Below the pieces are notes generated by a model. It made no database searches and was not told the DNA's origin. It saw only the letters and a list, made by a program, of their open reading frames with translations. This document shows, piece after piece, positions 35,191 through 44,526 of a DNA stretch of 64,000 nucleotides (within the stretch, counting starts at the first letter, position 1; the number at the start of each line of letters is the position of its first letter). Source of the stretch: Corynebacterium casei LMG S-19264 (GTDB lineage Bacteria > Actinomycetota > Actinomycetes > Mycobacteriales > Mycobacteriaceae); the NCBI RefSeq assembly GCF_000550785.1, contig NZ_CP004350.1:1964009-2028008 (forward strand). Reading direction: 5' to 3'. Made by a program: the position numbers and the translations under genes.

Positions 35191-36498
35191 CTACTCCGCC
35201 AGACTTTCCTGCGCGGCACGGATGGCCGCAATCAACGTCTCATCCTCGCTCGCCGGAATGCAGCGCACATCAACCAGGCACTGGCCTTGGTGCACGCGTG
35301 GCAGCACCGCCGGGGTTCCTGCGCGCAATGCCGCAGCCAGGGATTCATCCAGTGCCACAGCAAAACCTGGCAGCGGGTACTCCGGCGCACCGCCCCCGCC
35401 GACGCGGCCTGGGTGCTCAATCACGTCTCCCCCTACGGCGGCTGCAACAGCACGGGTGCGCTCCAGGTGCGTATCTGAGTCCAGGTGCAGGGCGTCCTGC
35501 ACAGCGTTGCTGGGCGCGTTAATGCTTGCTTCTAGCGCGTTGAGCCGCAGCTTATCGATACGAACCGCACGCGCCAACGGATGCTTCTTCACCTTTGCAA
35601 TCGCTTCTTTTGTCCCCAGAATGATACCGGCCTGCGGGCCGCCCAGCAGCTTATCGCCGGATGCGATAACAATATCCGCGCCAGCGGCCAATTGCGCCTG
35701 CAGGTCTGGTTCCTCCGGCACTGATTTGTCTGGTTGCAAGAGCCCGGAGCCGAGGTCGACGATGAGAGAGATTCCGTGGGCATCGGCAAGCTGGCGCAAC
35801 GGATCAATGCCTACCGCTGCAGTGAAACCTTCAATCCGGAAGTTCGACGGATGCACCTTCAAAATCGCACCAGTCTTGTCACTAATAGCGTCCTCATAGT
35901 CCGCCAGGTGCGTGCGATTGGTTGCGCCAATCTCCTTCAAGCGCACCGAGGTGGACTCAATCAGCTCCGGCAGGCGAAATCCGGCGCCAATCTCAATGAG
36001 CTCCCCGCGAGAGATAATGACTTCCCGCTCCGGCGCCAACGCGGCGGTGGCCAGCAACAATGCGGCAGCACCATTGTTAACAACCAGCGCATCCTCGGCT
36101 CCCGGACACGCTGCAAGCAGCGCTTCAATTACTGCGCGCCCGCGGTTCTTTGACCGCAGACCCGAGGCTAAATCCAGCTCCACATCCGTATATCCAGCCG
36201 CTGCTACCAGCGCGTCAATCGCTTCCGGCGGCAAAGGCGCACGTCCAATATTGGTATGAATAATCACGCCCGTGGCGTTGAGGACGCGGTGAAGTGAATA
36301 CGGGGTAGCATCGGCGAGCACTGCTGCGACCTCATCCATCACTGCCTGCGGTGCGATATCTCCCGCCCGTGCCTGGGCAAGAACTTTATTAATCCGCGTG
36401 CGAATAATGTGCTCCGCCATATAACGGCGGGCAACCTCCACCGCCGGCGAGGCCAAAATCTCATCAGCGCGCGGAATGAAACGCCGCAGGTCAGTCAT
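35191..36498 (-). CDS. selA: L-seryl-tRNA(Sec) selenium transferase
   Basis: 435 residues, PLP enzyme that turns Ser-tRNA(Sec) into Sec-tRNA(Sec) using selenophosphate. Seen: 'VLNATGVIIHTNIGRAPLP', 'VNNGAAALLLATAAL', 'IVDLGSGLLQPD', and the cofactor Lys in 'IASGDKLLGGPQAGIILG'. Normal family length. The ATG is 19 bp from the 3' end of tRNA-Sec, so selC, selA and selB can be transcribed together in this order. Confidence 0.96.
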   Translation of the reverse strand: MTDLRRFIPRADEILASPAVEVARRYMAEHIIRTRINKVLAQARAGDIAPQAVMDEVAAVLADATPYSLHRVLNATGVIIHTNIGRAPLPPEAIDALVAAAGYTDVELDLASGLRSKNRGRAVIEALLAACPGAEDALVVNNGAAALLLATAALAPEREVIISRGELIEIGAGFRLPELIESTSVRLKEIGATNRTHLADYEDAISDKTGAILKVHPSNFRIEGFTAAVGIDPLRQLADAHGISLIVDLGSGLLQPDKSVPEEPDLQAQLAAGADIVIASGDKLLGGPQAGIILGTKEAIAKVKKHPLARAVRIDKLRLNALEASINAPSNAVQDALHLDSDTHLERTRAVAAAVGGDVIEHPGRVGGGGAPEYPLPGFAVALDESLAAALRAGTPAVLPRVHQGQCLVDVRCIPASEDETLIAAIRAAQESLAE

Positions 36499-36517
36499 TA
36501 AAGCTCCTTTGCGCAGG

Positions 36518-36612
36518 TGGCGGAGACGGACAGGAATCGAACCTGCCAGACCAAGCTACTTGGCCTCACCGGTTTTGAAGACCGGGGCGCCCACCAGGAC
36601 ACGTACGCCTCC
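36518..36612 (-). tRNA. selC: tRNA-Sec (anticodon TCA)
   Basis: 95 nt, with encoded CCA. Anticodon arm CCGGT-CTTCAAA-ACCGG gives UCA, which reads UGA. The long variable arm (GAGGCCAAGTAGCTTGGTC) and T arm (GCAGG-TTCGATT-CCTGT) are as in bacterial tRNA-Sec. The 5' end GGAGGCG pairs with CGTCTCC at the 3' end (one G-U); the eighth acceptor pair is T/C and therefore unpaired. It ends directly in front of selA. Confidence 0.95.
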
Positions 36613-36639
36613 ACTACTCAAAGTAGTAGGTTGGGGAAT

Positions 36640-37641
36640 ATGACACCAAAACTTACCTCTTTCGCGGCCGGCGGCGGCTGCGCATGCAAGATTCCTGCAG
36701 GTCAGCTTGAGTCCGCAATTGCCGGGCTTATTGGCAACGATGACCCCAACGTCATTGTTGGATTAGAAGACGGTGATGACGCCTCCGCCATTCGCATCAA
36801 CGGCGACACCGCAGTGATTTCCACGGCGGACTTTTTCACGCCGATGCTCGACGACCCCTATGACTGGGGGCGGGTGGCCGCCGCAAATGCGCTTTCCGAT
36901 GTCTACGCCATGGGCGGCGACCCCATCACCGCCATCAACCTTGTTGGTTGGCCAGTGGATTTGCTTGGCCTCGATGTGCTGCGCGATGTGCTGCGCGGCG
37001 GCATGGACGTGTGCAACGAAGCCGGTATTTCTGTCACCGGCGGGCACTCCATTACCGCGCCGGAGCCTATTTACGGCATGTCTGTTACCGGAATTGCCAG
37101 CCCCGACAAGCTTATGCGCAACGATTCCGCGGAAGCCGGCCTTCCCCTGACGCTGACCAAGGGCATCGGCGTCGGCATTTTTAACAACAAGCACAAGGCC
37201 ACCGGCGAAGTCTCCGCTGAGGCCGTCGAATCCATGACCACACTTAACCGCGAAGCTTCCAAGGCCGCGGTTGCCGCGGGCCACAAGGCCGCCACCGACA
37301 TCACCGGCTTCGGGCTGCTCGGCCACCTGTACAAGATGTGCCGCGCATCCGGCATCAACGCCGAAATCAACTTCGCCGACGTCCCAGAAATCCCCGGCGC
37401 CAAGCAAGCTCTTGCCGATGGCTTCGTCCCCGGCGGCTCCCGCCGCAACCTCGACTGGGTCCGCGAACACCTAGACGTCACCAACTCTTCCCTTACCGAG
37501 GAGGACCTGATCTTCCTCGCCGACGCCCAAACCTCCGGCGGCCTGCTTGTAGTCGGCGAAGTCCCAGGTTATCCAGTCATCGGCCGCACCATCTCCCGAC
37601 CTTCCGGTCCTGATTCCGGGGCCTACATCACCATCAATTAG
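36640..37641 (+). CDS. selD: selenophosphate synthetase SelD (Cys form)
   Basis: 333 residues. It makes selenophosphate from selenide and ATP. 'GGGCACKIPAG' holds the catalytic Cys and the following essential Lys, so this is the cysteine form and needs no UGA recoding itself. Further motifs: 'GLEDGDDASAIRI' (ATP/Mg), 'VYAMGGDPITAIN', 'GGHSITAPEPIYG', 'DITGFGLLGHL'. The ATG at 36640 has TTGGGGA before it; only 27 bp separate it from the 5' end of divergent tRNA-Sec. Confidence 0.96.
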   Translation: MTPKLTSFAAGGGCACKIPAGQLESAIAGLIGNDDPNVIVGLEDGDDASAIRINGDTAVISTADFFTPMLDDPYDWGRVAAANALSDVYAMGGDPITAINLVGWPVDLLGLDVLRDVLRGGMDVCNEAGISVTGGHSITAPEPIYGMSVTGIASPDKLMRNDSAEAGLPLTLTKGIGVGIFNNKHKATGEVSAEAVESMTTLNREASKAAVAAGHKAATDITGFGLLGHLYKMCRASGINAEINFADVPEIPGAKQALADGFVPGGSRRNLDWVREHLDVTNSSLTEEDLIFLADAQTSGGLLVVGEVPGYPVIGRTISRPSGPDSGAYITIN

Positions 37642-37701
37642 TCCCCTGGCACCACGCTCCCCACCGGGCGCGCTGCTTTTAGCCTTTTCAATCTTCTGCA
37701 A

Positions 37702-37735
37702 GCCTCGCGGGTTTATCCCGCGGGGCTTTCTTTCT
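37702..37735 (+). terminator. terminator of selD
   Basis: 10-bp stem GCCTCGCGGG / CCCGCGGGGC with a 5-nt loop, followed by TTTCTTTCT. Confidence 0.88.
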
Positions 37736-37773
37736 CTGCTCTTACCCCGCCCGCCTCGCTCCTTCCGCACCGT

Positions 37774-37841
37774 GTCCCCTTCGCGCTCACCGGAGGCAGG
37801 GCCCTCGGGAGAAGAAGGACTCTGGTGAGCGCGAAGGGGAC
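37774..37841. repeat. 68-bp dyad element, copy R10
   Basis: Perfect 17-bp arms (GTCCCCTTCGCGCTCAC and complement), spacer 34 bp, centre CTCGGGAG. In the gap between the convergent ends of selD and the fdh operon; a copy of the CTTGCCGATGCC motif follows at 37888. Confidence 0.9.
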
Positions 37842-37899
37842 GCGGGGCTGGACAGTGGGCGGATGGGACAGCGGGCAGAAGCAGGTGCTTGCCGATGCC

Positions 37900-39009
37900 C
37901 TACTTTGTGGTGATCACTGAATTGGTCAGGCCGGATTCGCGCAGGCGCGCTTCGGCGCGACGCTTTTGCGGGCCGATGGTCGCTTCGGGGTCTTTGGCGG
38001 ATTCGAGTCCGCCTCCGAGAACACCGAGACGGGTGCACAGCGAAGCTGCGGCAAGGCATCCCCCGGCAAAGACAGAAACCGCGCGGGACTTGGTCACGGA
38101 CGCGAGCGCGGTGCCGACGCCGCCGGCGATAGCGAGGTATTCAGAAGCCTTCATGAGTTTGCCGGGCTTGCCCTCTTTGAGGTGCTTGACGTGCTCGGGT
38201 TCCATGTTGTCTTCCATGACGCGGACCATCGCGAGGTCAGCTGCGACGCCGGTCAGGGCGAGCGCGCGGGCAGGGCCGGCGTGCTCGAATGGCGTAGTGA
38301 TCATGGCGGTACCGCCAGAGGCCAAGGATGCAGAAGCCACGAATACGTAGGGCAAGTGTTTCTTGGCGCCGTTCCAGGTGGGATTGGAGGTATCGGCGAT
38401 CAGAACTGCGGTGTAGCCAGCCAAAGGGCCGCCGAGAACTGCGGAAACAATGCCGGCGGGACCAGCAGCTGTGTGCAGCACGCGGTGGACAACGTTTGGC
38501 AGCGGGACGACATTTTTGGTCATCTCAGCTGCCTCAGATGCGGCAGCTACAGCGGCTGCGCCGGAGAATCCGCCCAGCAGCCACGAGCCCATGTTCATCG
38601 GCGACGAAGCCTTGAACACGCGGAACATGTTGTAGAAACGCTCAGGACGGCCGAGGTCCAAAATGAGGAATCCGGAGCCGAGACCAGCAGCGATGATTGA
38701 GGTCAGACGCGTTGCGCGCAGCAGCGGTTTGTTCGAGGTTGCCTGCGCACCCGCGGCGAGCAGAGCAGAGCCGCCGCCGATGCCGCCGAGCCAGAAGTAC
38801 ACGCCAATCGGCCACTCCCATGGTGGAGCCTTAACCACGGGCTGGCCGTAGTAGTTGGCGAACTCAAAGTCCATGGCCATGCGCTCTTCGCGCGAGCCGT
38901 CCTGTGCGCCAGCGCCACGCTTTTTGCGCGGTCCGTTCCCCTTTTTCTTCTTTCCGCCACGGTAGCGACGTTCAGATCCGGGTGGGCGGTATTCGTCAAA
39001 ATCTGGCAT
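37900..39009 (-). CDS. NrfD/PsrC-type membrane subunit of formate dehydrogenase
   Basis: 369 residues. After a very basic N-terminus (RRYRGGKKKKGNGPRKKRG) come about eight membrane helices ('WPIGVYFWLGGIGGGSALLA' is the PsrC/NrfD first helix). It should anchor the complex and pass electrons to menaquinone without haem. It is the third gene after fdhA and fdhB, adjoining fdhB without a gap. Actinobacterial formate dehydrogenases often use NrfD-type rather than cytochrome b anchors. Confidence 0.85.
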   Translation of the reverse strand: MPDFDEYRPPGSERRYRGGKKKKGNGPRKKRGAGAQDGSREERMAMDFEFANYYGQPVVKAPPWEWPIGVYFWLGGIGGGSALLAAGAQATSNKPLLRATRLTSIIAAGLGSGFLILDLGRPERFYNMFRVFKASSPMNMGSWLLGGFSGAAAVAAASEAAEMTKNVVPLPNVVHRVLHTAAGPAGIVSAVLGGPLAGYTAVLIADTSNPTWNGAKKHLPYVFVASASLASGGTAMITTPFEHAGPARALALTGVAADLAMVRVMEDNMEPEHVKHLKEGKPGKLMKASEYLAIAGGVGTALASVTKSRAVSVFAGGCLAAASLCTRLGVLGGGLESAKDPEATIGPQKRRAEARLRESGLTNSVITTK

Positions 39010-40095
39010 TTACTTCCCTCCTCTACCAACTAGGAACGAGGCCGCAACCGCAACGCCCATGGCTCCAACAGCCTTGGCAAAGGTCTTCGCCATCGCCGGC
39101 AGGTCCGCGGTGGGAACGCGTGGGTCAGGTGGAAGGCCATAGACCTCTGGGGAATCGAGAAGCAAGAAGATGGAGCCAGTGCCACCGACGCCGTCTTCAC
39201 CGTTGGCGCCATAAAGGCGCGCCTCGGTTTGGCCTTGGCGGTGCAGCTCCGCCACGCGCTCTTGCGCGGCAGACAGCATGTTTTCATAGGTACCGAACTG
39301 GATAGAATCAGTCGGGCAGGTCTTGGAACAGGCTGGCTGCTCGCCCATTTTCAGGCGGTCGTAACACATGGTGCATTTTTGAGCCACGCCAAGATTCTTG
39401 ATCGGCATGGTTTCACCGGGAGTGTGGTCGGGGCCTTGCGGGCGCAGCTGCTTAAGCTTCTTGAACACGTTAATACCAGCATGTTCAGGCACTTCTTGCG
39501 CTTCCACGTGGTTGGCCTTCAAAGACACGCCGCCGTCCTCGCGGCGCTCAATAACGCCAAAAGGACAGCCGGCAACACAGGTGCCGCAGCCGTTGCAGAC
39601 ATCATCTTGAACTACGACGGTGCCAAACTCAGTGCGGAACAAAGCACCGGTTGGGCAGACATCGAGGCAGCCAGCATTGGTGCAGTGTTTGCAGACATCG
39701 GAAGACATCAGCCAGCGGAAGGTATCGGTGTCAGGAGGGGTGGTGTCGGCGGGCGCGGCGGGAGCTGAGGCATCGGCAGGCGAAGTGCCAATCGTCGGCA
39801 TGCCCAGGGAGACTAGCTTGGCGCCTTCCTCACGTGCTTTAGTGATGCGCTCATTGTCCTGCTCAATAAACGCCACGTGGCGCCAGGTATTCGCACCGAG
39901 CGCACCGGTGTTGTCGTAGGAATTGCCGGTCAGGTTGTAGCCTTCCACCGGGTTGCGATTCCACTCCTTGCAGGCAACTTCGCAGGCCTTGCAGCCGATG
40001 CATACCGAGGTATCGGTAAAAAAGGCCATGCGTTGATAATCGTCATAGCCGTGCGCGTGAGTGCTTTCGGTCAGCTGGTTCGTCGACGCCGCCAT
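39010..40095 (-). CDS. formate dehydrogenase iron-sulfur subunit
   Basis: 361 residues, DMSO reductase-type four-cluster ferredoxin subunit: 'CIGCKACEVACKEWNRN', 'CKHCTNAGCLDVCPTGAL', 'CNGCGTCVAGCPFGVIE' and 'CTMCYDRLKMGEQPACSKTC' supply four 4Fe-4S sites. A single membrane helix near the C-terminus ('VGAMGVAVAASFLVG') may anchor it. It transfers electrons from FdhA to the NrfD-like subunit. 20 bp after fdhA. Confidence 0.93.
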   Translation of the reverse strand: MAASTNQLTESTHAHGYDDYQRMAFFTDTSVCIGCKACEVACKEWNRNPVEGYNLTGNSYDNTGALGANTWRHVAFIEQDNERITKAREEGAKLVSLGMPTIGTSPADASAPAAPADTTPPDTDTFRWLMSSDVCKHCTNAGCLDVCPTGALFRTEFGTVVVQDDVCNGCGTCVAGCPFGVIERREDGGVSLKANHVEAQEVPEHAGINVFKKLKQLRPQGPDHTPGETMPIKNLGVAQKCTMCYDRLKMGEQPACSKTCPTDSIQFGTYENMLSAAQERVAELHRQGQTEARLYGANGEDGVGGTGSIFLLLDSPEVYGLPPDPRVPTADLPAMAKTFAKAVGAMGVAVAASFLVGRGGK

Positions 40096-40115
40096 TAGTC
40101 TTCGCCTTCCTTGCC

Positions 40116-43100
40116 TTAATCCGATTCAGAATCTGGGACTTCGCCCATTGCTGAACCGTGGTGTGCAGATCCGTCAGCGGCGCCTTCTTCCCCACCTTCA
40201 GAGTGGATGTCACCGTCGAGGTTTCTGCGTAGTTCTTCTTCTTGGTCCGGTTTAAAAGCGACGCCAGGTGCGCTTGCCGATGCCTCCACCGGTTCCTTTT
40301 CCACCTTATTCGGAATGAACAGGTCGGTCGTGGAAGTACCTTCTAGCTGCTGCTCATCTGTATTGATGAGCTCATTGCCGGTATCCAGTGTCACCCCAGC
40401 ACGCTTTTGGTATTCCTTGAGCATCTCCAAGCGAGCCTTGCCGCGTGGGCGACGGCCCGCCTTGATTTCACACGCACCAACCTTGGAGTTCTGAATGAAC
40501 ACATTCGGTTCCAAGGTCAGACCAAGCAGGTCATTAGCACCATCGCCAGTTACTGGCGATGAACTGGACTGGCCATAGTGGAACGGCAAACCAATTTGGT
40601 GGAAATCTTCCCCGTTGATGGTCATTGGTTCCACGCGTTCTGTCACCAGCACGCGAGCCTCAATCACACCGCGTGGCGAGATGATTGTTGCCCAGCCGCC
40701 GTTTTCCAGCCCGCGCTTTTCAGCCAAGACTGGGTCGACCTCCACGAAGAGATCTGGTTGAAGCTCCGCCAAGTACGGCAACCGTCGGCTCATCGCACCC
40801 GAGGTGTACATTTCTGTCAAACGATAAGTAGAGAAGACCACTGGGTAAACCTCAGAGCCAGGCTCACCGGCCATCGGCTTAGACATATTGTCCGGGCGCT
40901 TGATGGTCAGACGCGTTGGCGATTGCTGCTGGCTGTACAAAATATTGCGTGCCGGCGACTCGTGCGGTTCGTAGTGGGTTGGCAGGGGACCATCGGAAAG
41001 CCCCTTGGGTGCGAACAACCAACCACGACCATCTGCCTGCATGATGAAGGCATCCGTGCCGTCGAGTGCGGCCGGACCTGTGGCATCGACCGGCGCACGA
41101 TGCGACGGATCGAGATTGACCGGGAAGTCTGGCACGTCATTGCCCGTCCAGCGGCCTGCCTCAGCATCCCACCAGATGTACTTCTTGCGCTCTGACCACG
41201 GCGTTCCATCAGGTGCCGCCGATGCACGGTTGTACAACATCCGGCGGTTCGATGGCCATGCCCAACCCCACTCCAGAGCAACCTCATTTTGTGAGGAGCC
41301 CGAAACCTTGCGGGCGGACTGGTTGATATTGTCTTTGAACACGCCAGAGTAAATCCAGCAGCCACCGGAAGTGGAGCCGTCTGTCTTCATCTCCGTAAAG
41401 CCAGGCAGCAGCTGGCCCTTCTTTGGCCCGTCCAGGTAGTAACCGTTGATTTCGCGCAGCACGTCTTCGGGATCGGGCTCGCCATGCTCGGTTTCTTCAT
41501 AATCCCATGTCACAGCCAACAAAGACGCGTCACGAGGATCGGTCGAATCCGCGAGCTTTTCGCGAATACGCTTGCCCAACTGGTAGAAGAACCACAGGTC
41601 AGACTTTGCGTCTCCTGGCGGATTGGTGGCCTGGAAACGCCACTGCAGCATGCGCTGAGTCTGAGTAAAGGTACCAGCCTTTTCCACGTGCGTTGCCGCA
41701 GGCAGGAGGAATACCTCAGTGCCGATGTCCTCGGTCTTGAGCTCACCAGTCTTAATCTCCGGCGAGTCATACCAGAACGATGCCGTCTCAATCTCCTGGA
41801 AGTCACGAACAACCAGCCACTTCAGCGCTGCCAAGCCGCGGCGCTGCATGCCGCCGTTGGACTGCGCGACAGCTGGGTTTTGGCCGAAGACGATATAGCC
41901 TTCGACAATGCCGTCGAGCATGCCCATCAAGGTTTCATAGGTGGAATGCGCGCCGTTGATGCGCGGCATGTAATTCCAGCCCCAGTCATTGTCCTCGGTG
42001 GCATTGTCGCCCCAGTAGGACTTCATCAAAGACACTGCGTAATTCTCACGCAGACCCCAGAAGCCCTTCTGGTCAGCCTTGGCCGTTGCATCCAGGAAGT
42101 CATTCCAGGTGGTGTGGTCTGCATGGGGCATCGGCAAGTAGCCCGGCAAGTTGTTAAACAGCGTCGGGATATCAGTCGAGCCTTGGATGGATGCGTGTCC
42201 ACGCAGCGCCATGATGCCCGAGCCCGGACGTCCGACGTTGCCCATCAGCAGCTGCAAAATCGCGGCAGTGCGGATGAACTGTGCACCGAGCGTGTGCTGA
42301 GTGAATCCAAGTGCGTAGGCAAAGACTGTGGTGCGCTCCGGATTGGAATTCTGCGCGATCGACTCCGCGAGATAGTAGAAGTCATCCTGGGAAATACCGC
42401 AGGTTTCCTCCACTACTTCTGGGGTGTAGCGCGAGTAGTGGCGCTTGAGAATCTGGAAGACCGTGTTCGGGTCCTGCAGCGTCTCATCACGCTCTACATT
42501 CCAGGAAGCACCCTCTGGCTTTTGCACATACTGCCACGAGTCAGTCACGTACTTGCCGGTCTCTGGGTTGTAGCCAGAGAACAGACCATCGAGGTCTTCG
42601 GTGTCTAGGAAGTCCGGAGAAATGATCGACGCAGCATTCGTGTAATTAACCACGTAGTCGTGGAAGTACAGGTCATTGTCAATCATGTACTTGATCAATG
42701 CGCCCAGCAGCACCACGTCGGTACCACCGCGAATAGCAACGTGACGGTTCGCGAACGCCGAGGTACGCGTGTAGCGCGGGTCGACGTGGATTACGCGGGC
42801 ACCACGCTTCTTGGCTTCAACAACCCACTGGAAACCCACTGGGTGGCACTCGGCCATGTTGGAGCCTTGAATCAGAATGCAGTCAGCATTCGCCATATCC
42901 TGCAGTGGCTGAGTTGCGCCACCGCGGCCAAACGAGGATCCCAAACTGGGAACCGTGGCGGAGTGTCATATGCGGGCCTGATTCTCAACCTGGACTGCGC
43001 CAGCTGCGGTAAACAGCTTCTTGATAATGTAGTTTTCCTCATTATCCAAGGTCGCGCCGCCCAGTCCTGCCACACCCATGGTGCGGTTGAGAACTCGGCC

Positions 43101-43532
43101 TTCATCATCAAAGTCCTGCCATTGGTTGCGGCGGGACTCAATAAAGCGGTCCGCAATCATATCCATTGCGGTTTCAACATCGAGCTCTTCCCACTCGGTG
43201 GCGTGAGGAGCTCGGTATTTAATCTTGGTCAGGCGAGTCGCTGAGTTCACCAGCTGCTCGGATGCTGCACCCTTCGGGCACAAACGGCCACGGGATACTG
43301 GAGAGTCCGGATCGCCTTCAATATGGACAACTCGGTCGTCTTTGACATAGACGCGCTGGGAACAACCCACAGCGCAGTAGGGGCAGACCGACTGGACTAC
43401 TTTGTCGGCCTCAACAGTACGTCCGTGCATGTCACGGGACTTGGAGGATTGGGTGGATTTATCCCGGCCAAACAAGTCGCCGCGCTGCATCTGGCGCACA
43501 ACGGGCCAATTCAGCGGACTCAACTTTGACAT
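40116..43532 (-). CDS. fdhA: formate dehydrogenase catalytic subunit with selenocysteine (UGA readthrough)
   Basis: 1138 residues if the UGA at 42966-42968 is read as Sec (residue 189). The upstream part ends 'VQVENQARI', the UGA follows, and the same frame goes on 'HSATVPSLGSSFGRGG', exactly the FDH active-site context (QAR-Sec-H-S/G). The N-terminus binds a 4Fe-4S cluster ('CPYCAVGC', then 'GRLCPKG'), and the rest is a molybdopterin oxidoreductase with the dinucleotide-binding C-terminal domain ('LPFHYGQSSSSPVTGDGAND'). Formate is oxidised to CO2 with Mo or W. No twin-arginine signal is present, so the active site may face the cytosol. A SECIS-like hairpin follows the UGA. selA/B/C/D are 3-7 kb away. 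Confidence 0.95.
42917..42960 (-). promoter_or_regulatory. bacterial SECIS-like hairpin after the fdhA UGA
   Basis: On the message, a lower stem CGCCAC / GTGGCG encloses an apical stem TCCCA-GTT-TGGGA whose loop begins about 22 nt after the UGA, the distance and shape of the E. coli fdhF/fdnG SelB-binding element. The folding was done by eye. Confidence 0.7.
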
Positions 43533-43630
43533 AGCCCTAAGAGTACCGCATGAAAGTATTTTTTACACGTTAAATACGCACATATGGTCCGAAAGATGTA
43601 ACACGGAAAACTAGCCCCGACGTGGCCGTA

Positions 43631-44326
43631 TCACATGTTGACAACCTGCAAGCTCAGGTACTTCTCCGCGCCTTCGCCTTCCACCATGGCGGGGATGAAA
43701 TCAGCTGGTTTGGGGTGGTCCGGTAGCGCTTCAAGGTAGACCTTGTGCTGCTCTGGGGAGCGCACGCCGGCTTGGATATCATCCTCAGACACCAGCAGGC
43801 GGTGGGTGGGGTTGGCACTCCCCGAAATTAGGAGCCGGTCCGCTTTCCAAGGTTGCTCGCTCAGGTCGCGGTGGGTCCAGGGATTGTCAGTATCGCGGAT
43901 GGCATCCACCACAGCTTCGCCGGTGATGCGGTGGTCAATGTGGTTGATGCCCCAGCTTGCCCTGAATTCAAAGTTGATAACGGCCACGGTGTCAGGTTTG
44001 AACTCACGGATTTCTTTCGCCACAGCTTTTCGCACCTCCAGGCCATATTCCATCTCACCGTCGGGAAAATTCAGGATGGTCAGATGCTCGACGCCGACTT
44101 CCGCGCAGGCGGAGCGTTGTTCATCGGCACGCAAGGTTTTAGTCTTTGCTGGCTCCATGTCGCAAATACCAGCTTCGCCGGCAGTCAGCAACAAGTATCC
44201 AACTTCCTTGCCCGCGGCGGTGAAGTTGTTGACAGCCACGGACAGACCATACTCAGCATCATCAGGGTGAGCAACAACTACCAGCACGCGTTCGATTTCT
44301 TCAGGTTTCAGCAGCTCACGTTCCAT
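43631..44326 (-). CDS. PIG-L family deacetylase
   Basis: 231 residues. Zinc motifs 'VVAHPDDAEYGLSVAV' and 'SWGINHIDHRITGEAVVDAI' place it in the LmbE/PIG-L family of N-acetylglucosamine or amide deacetylases, as mshB in this window but more distant. It is not next to a mycothiol gene; the substrate is unknown. Single gene, about 100 bp from fdhA. A CTTGCCGATGCC motif lies in its leader at 44366. Confidence 0.85.
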   Translation of the reverse strand: MERELLKPEEIERVLVVVAHPDDAEYGLSVAVNNFTAAGKEVGYLLLTAGEAGICDMEPAKTKTLRADEQRSACAEVGVEHLTILNFPDGEMEYGLEVRKAVAKEIREFKPDTVAVINFEFRASWGINHIDHRITGEAVVDAIRDTDNPWTHRDLSEQPWKADRLLISGSANPTHRLLVSEDDIQAGVRSPEQHKVYLEALPDHPKPADFIPAMVEGEGAEKYLSLQVVNM

Positions 44327-44526
44327 ACCCGTCCATCATGCTAAAGGTTGCGGCTTTACGCTTTGCTTGCCGATGCCCCCTCTCCCCTCTCACCTGTTGG
44401 AATGTTCCGTGCAACACATGACGTTGTGCTGTTATGAATTTAAAGCTAAAGTGAAGCGGTCAAATAAACTGGTCTGTCTATTTCGATCAAACAAGGCAGT
44501 CTAGAAACTTACGAAAGGTACTGAGC

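Noticed and set aside
41484..42608. 374-codon open frame on the plus strand
   Set aside because: Antisense to fdhA, whose motifs cover the same interval.
42966..43532. short separate molybdopterin oxidoreductase gene ending at a UGA
   Set aside because: The UGA stands at the FDH selenocysteine site with matching downstream frame, a SECIS-like hairpin and sel genes nearby, so it is one gene with fdhA.
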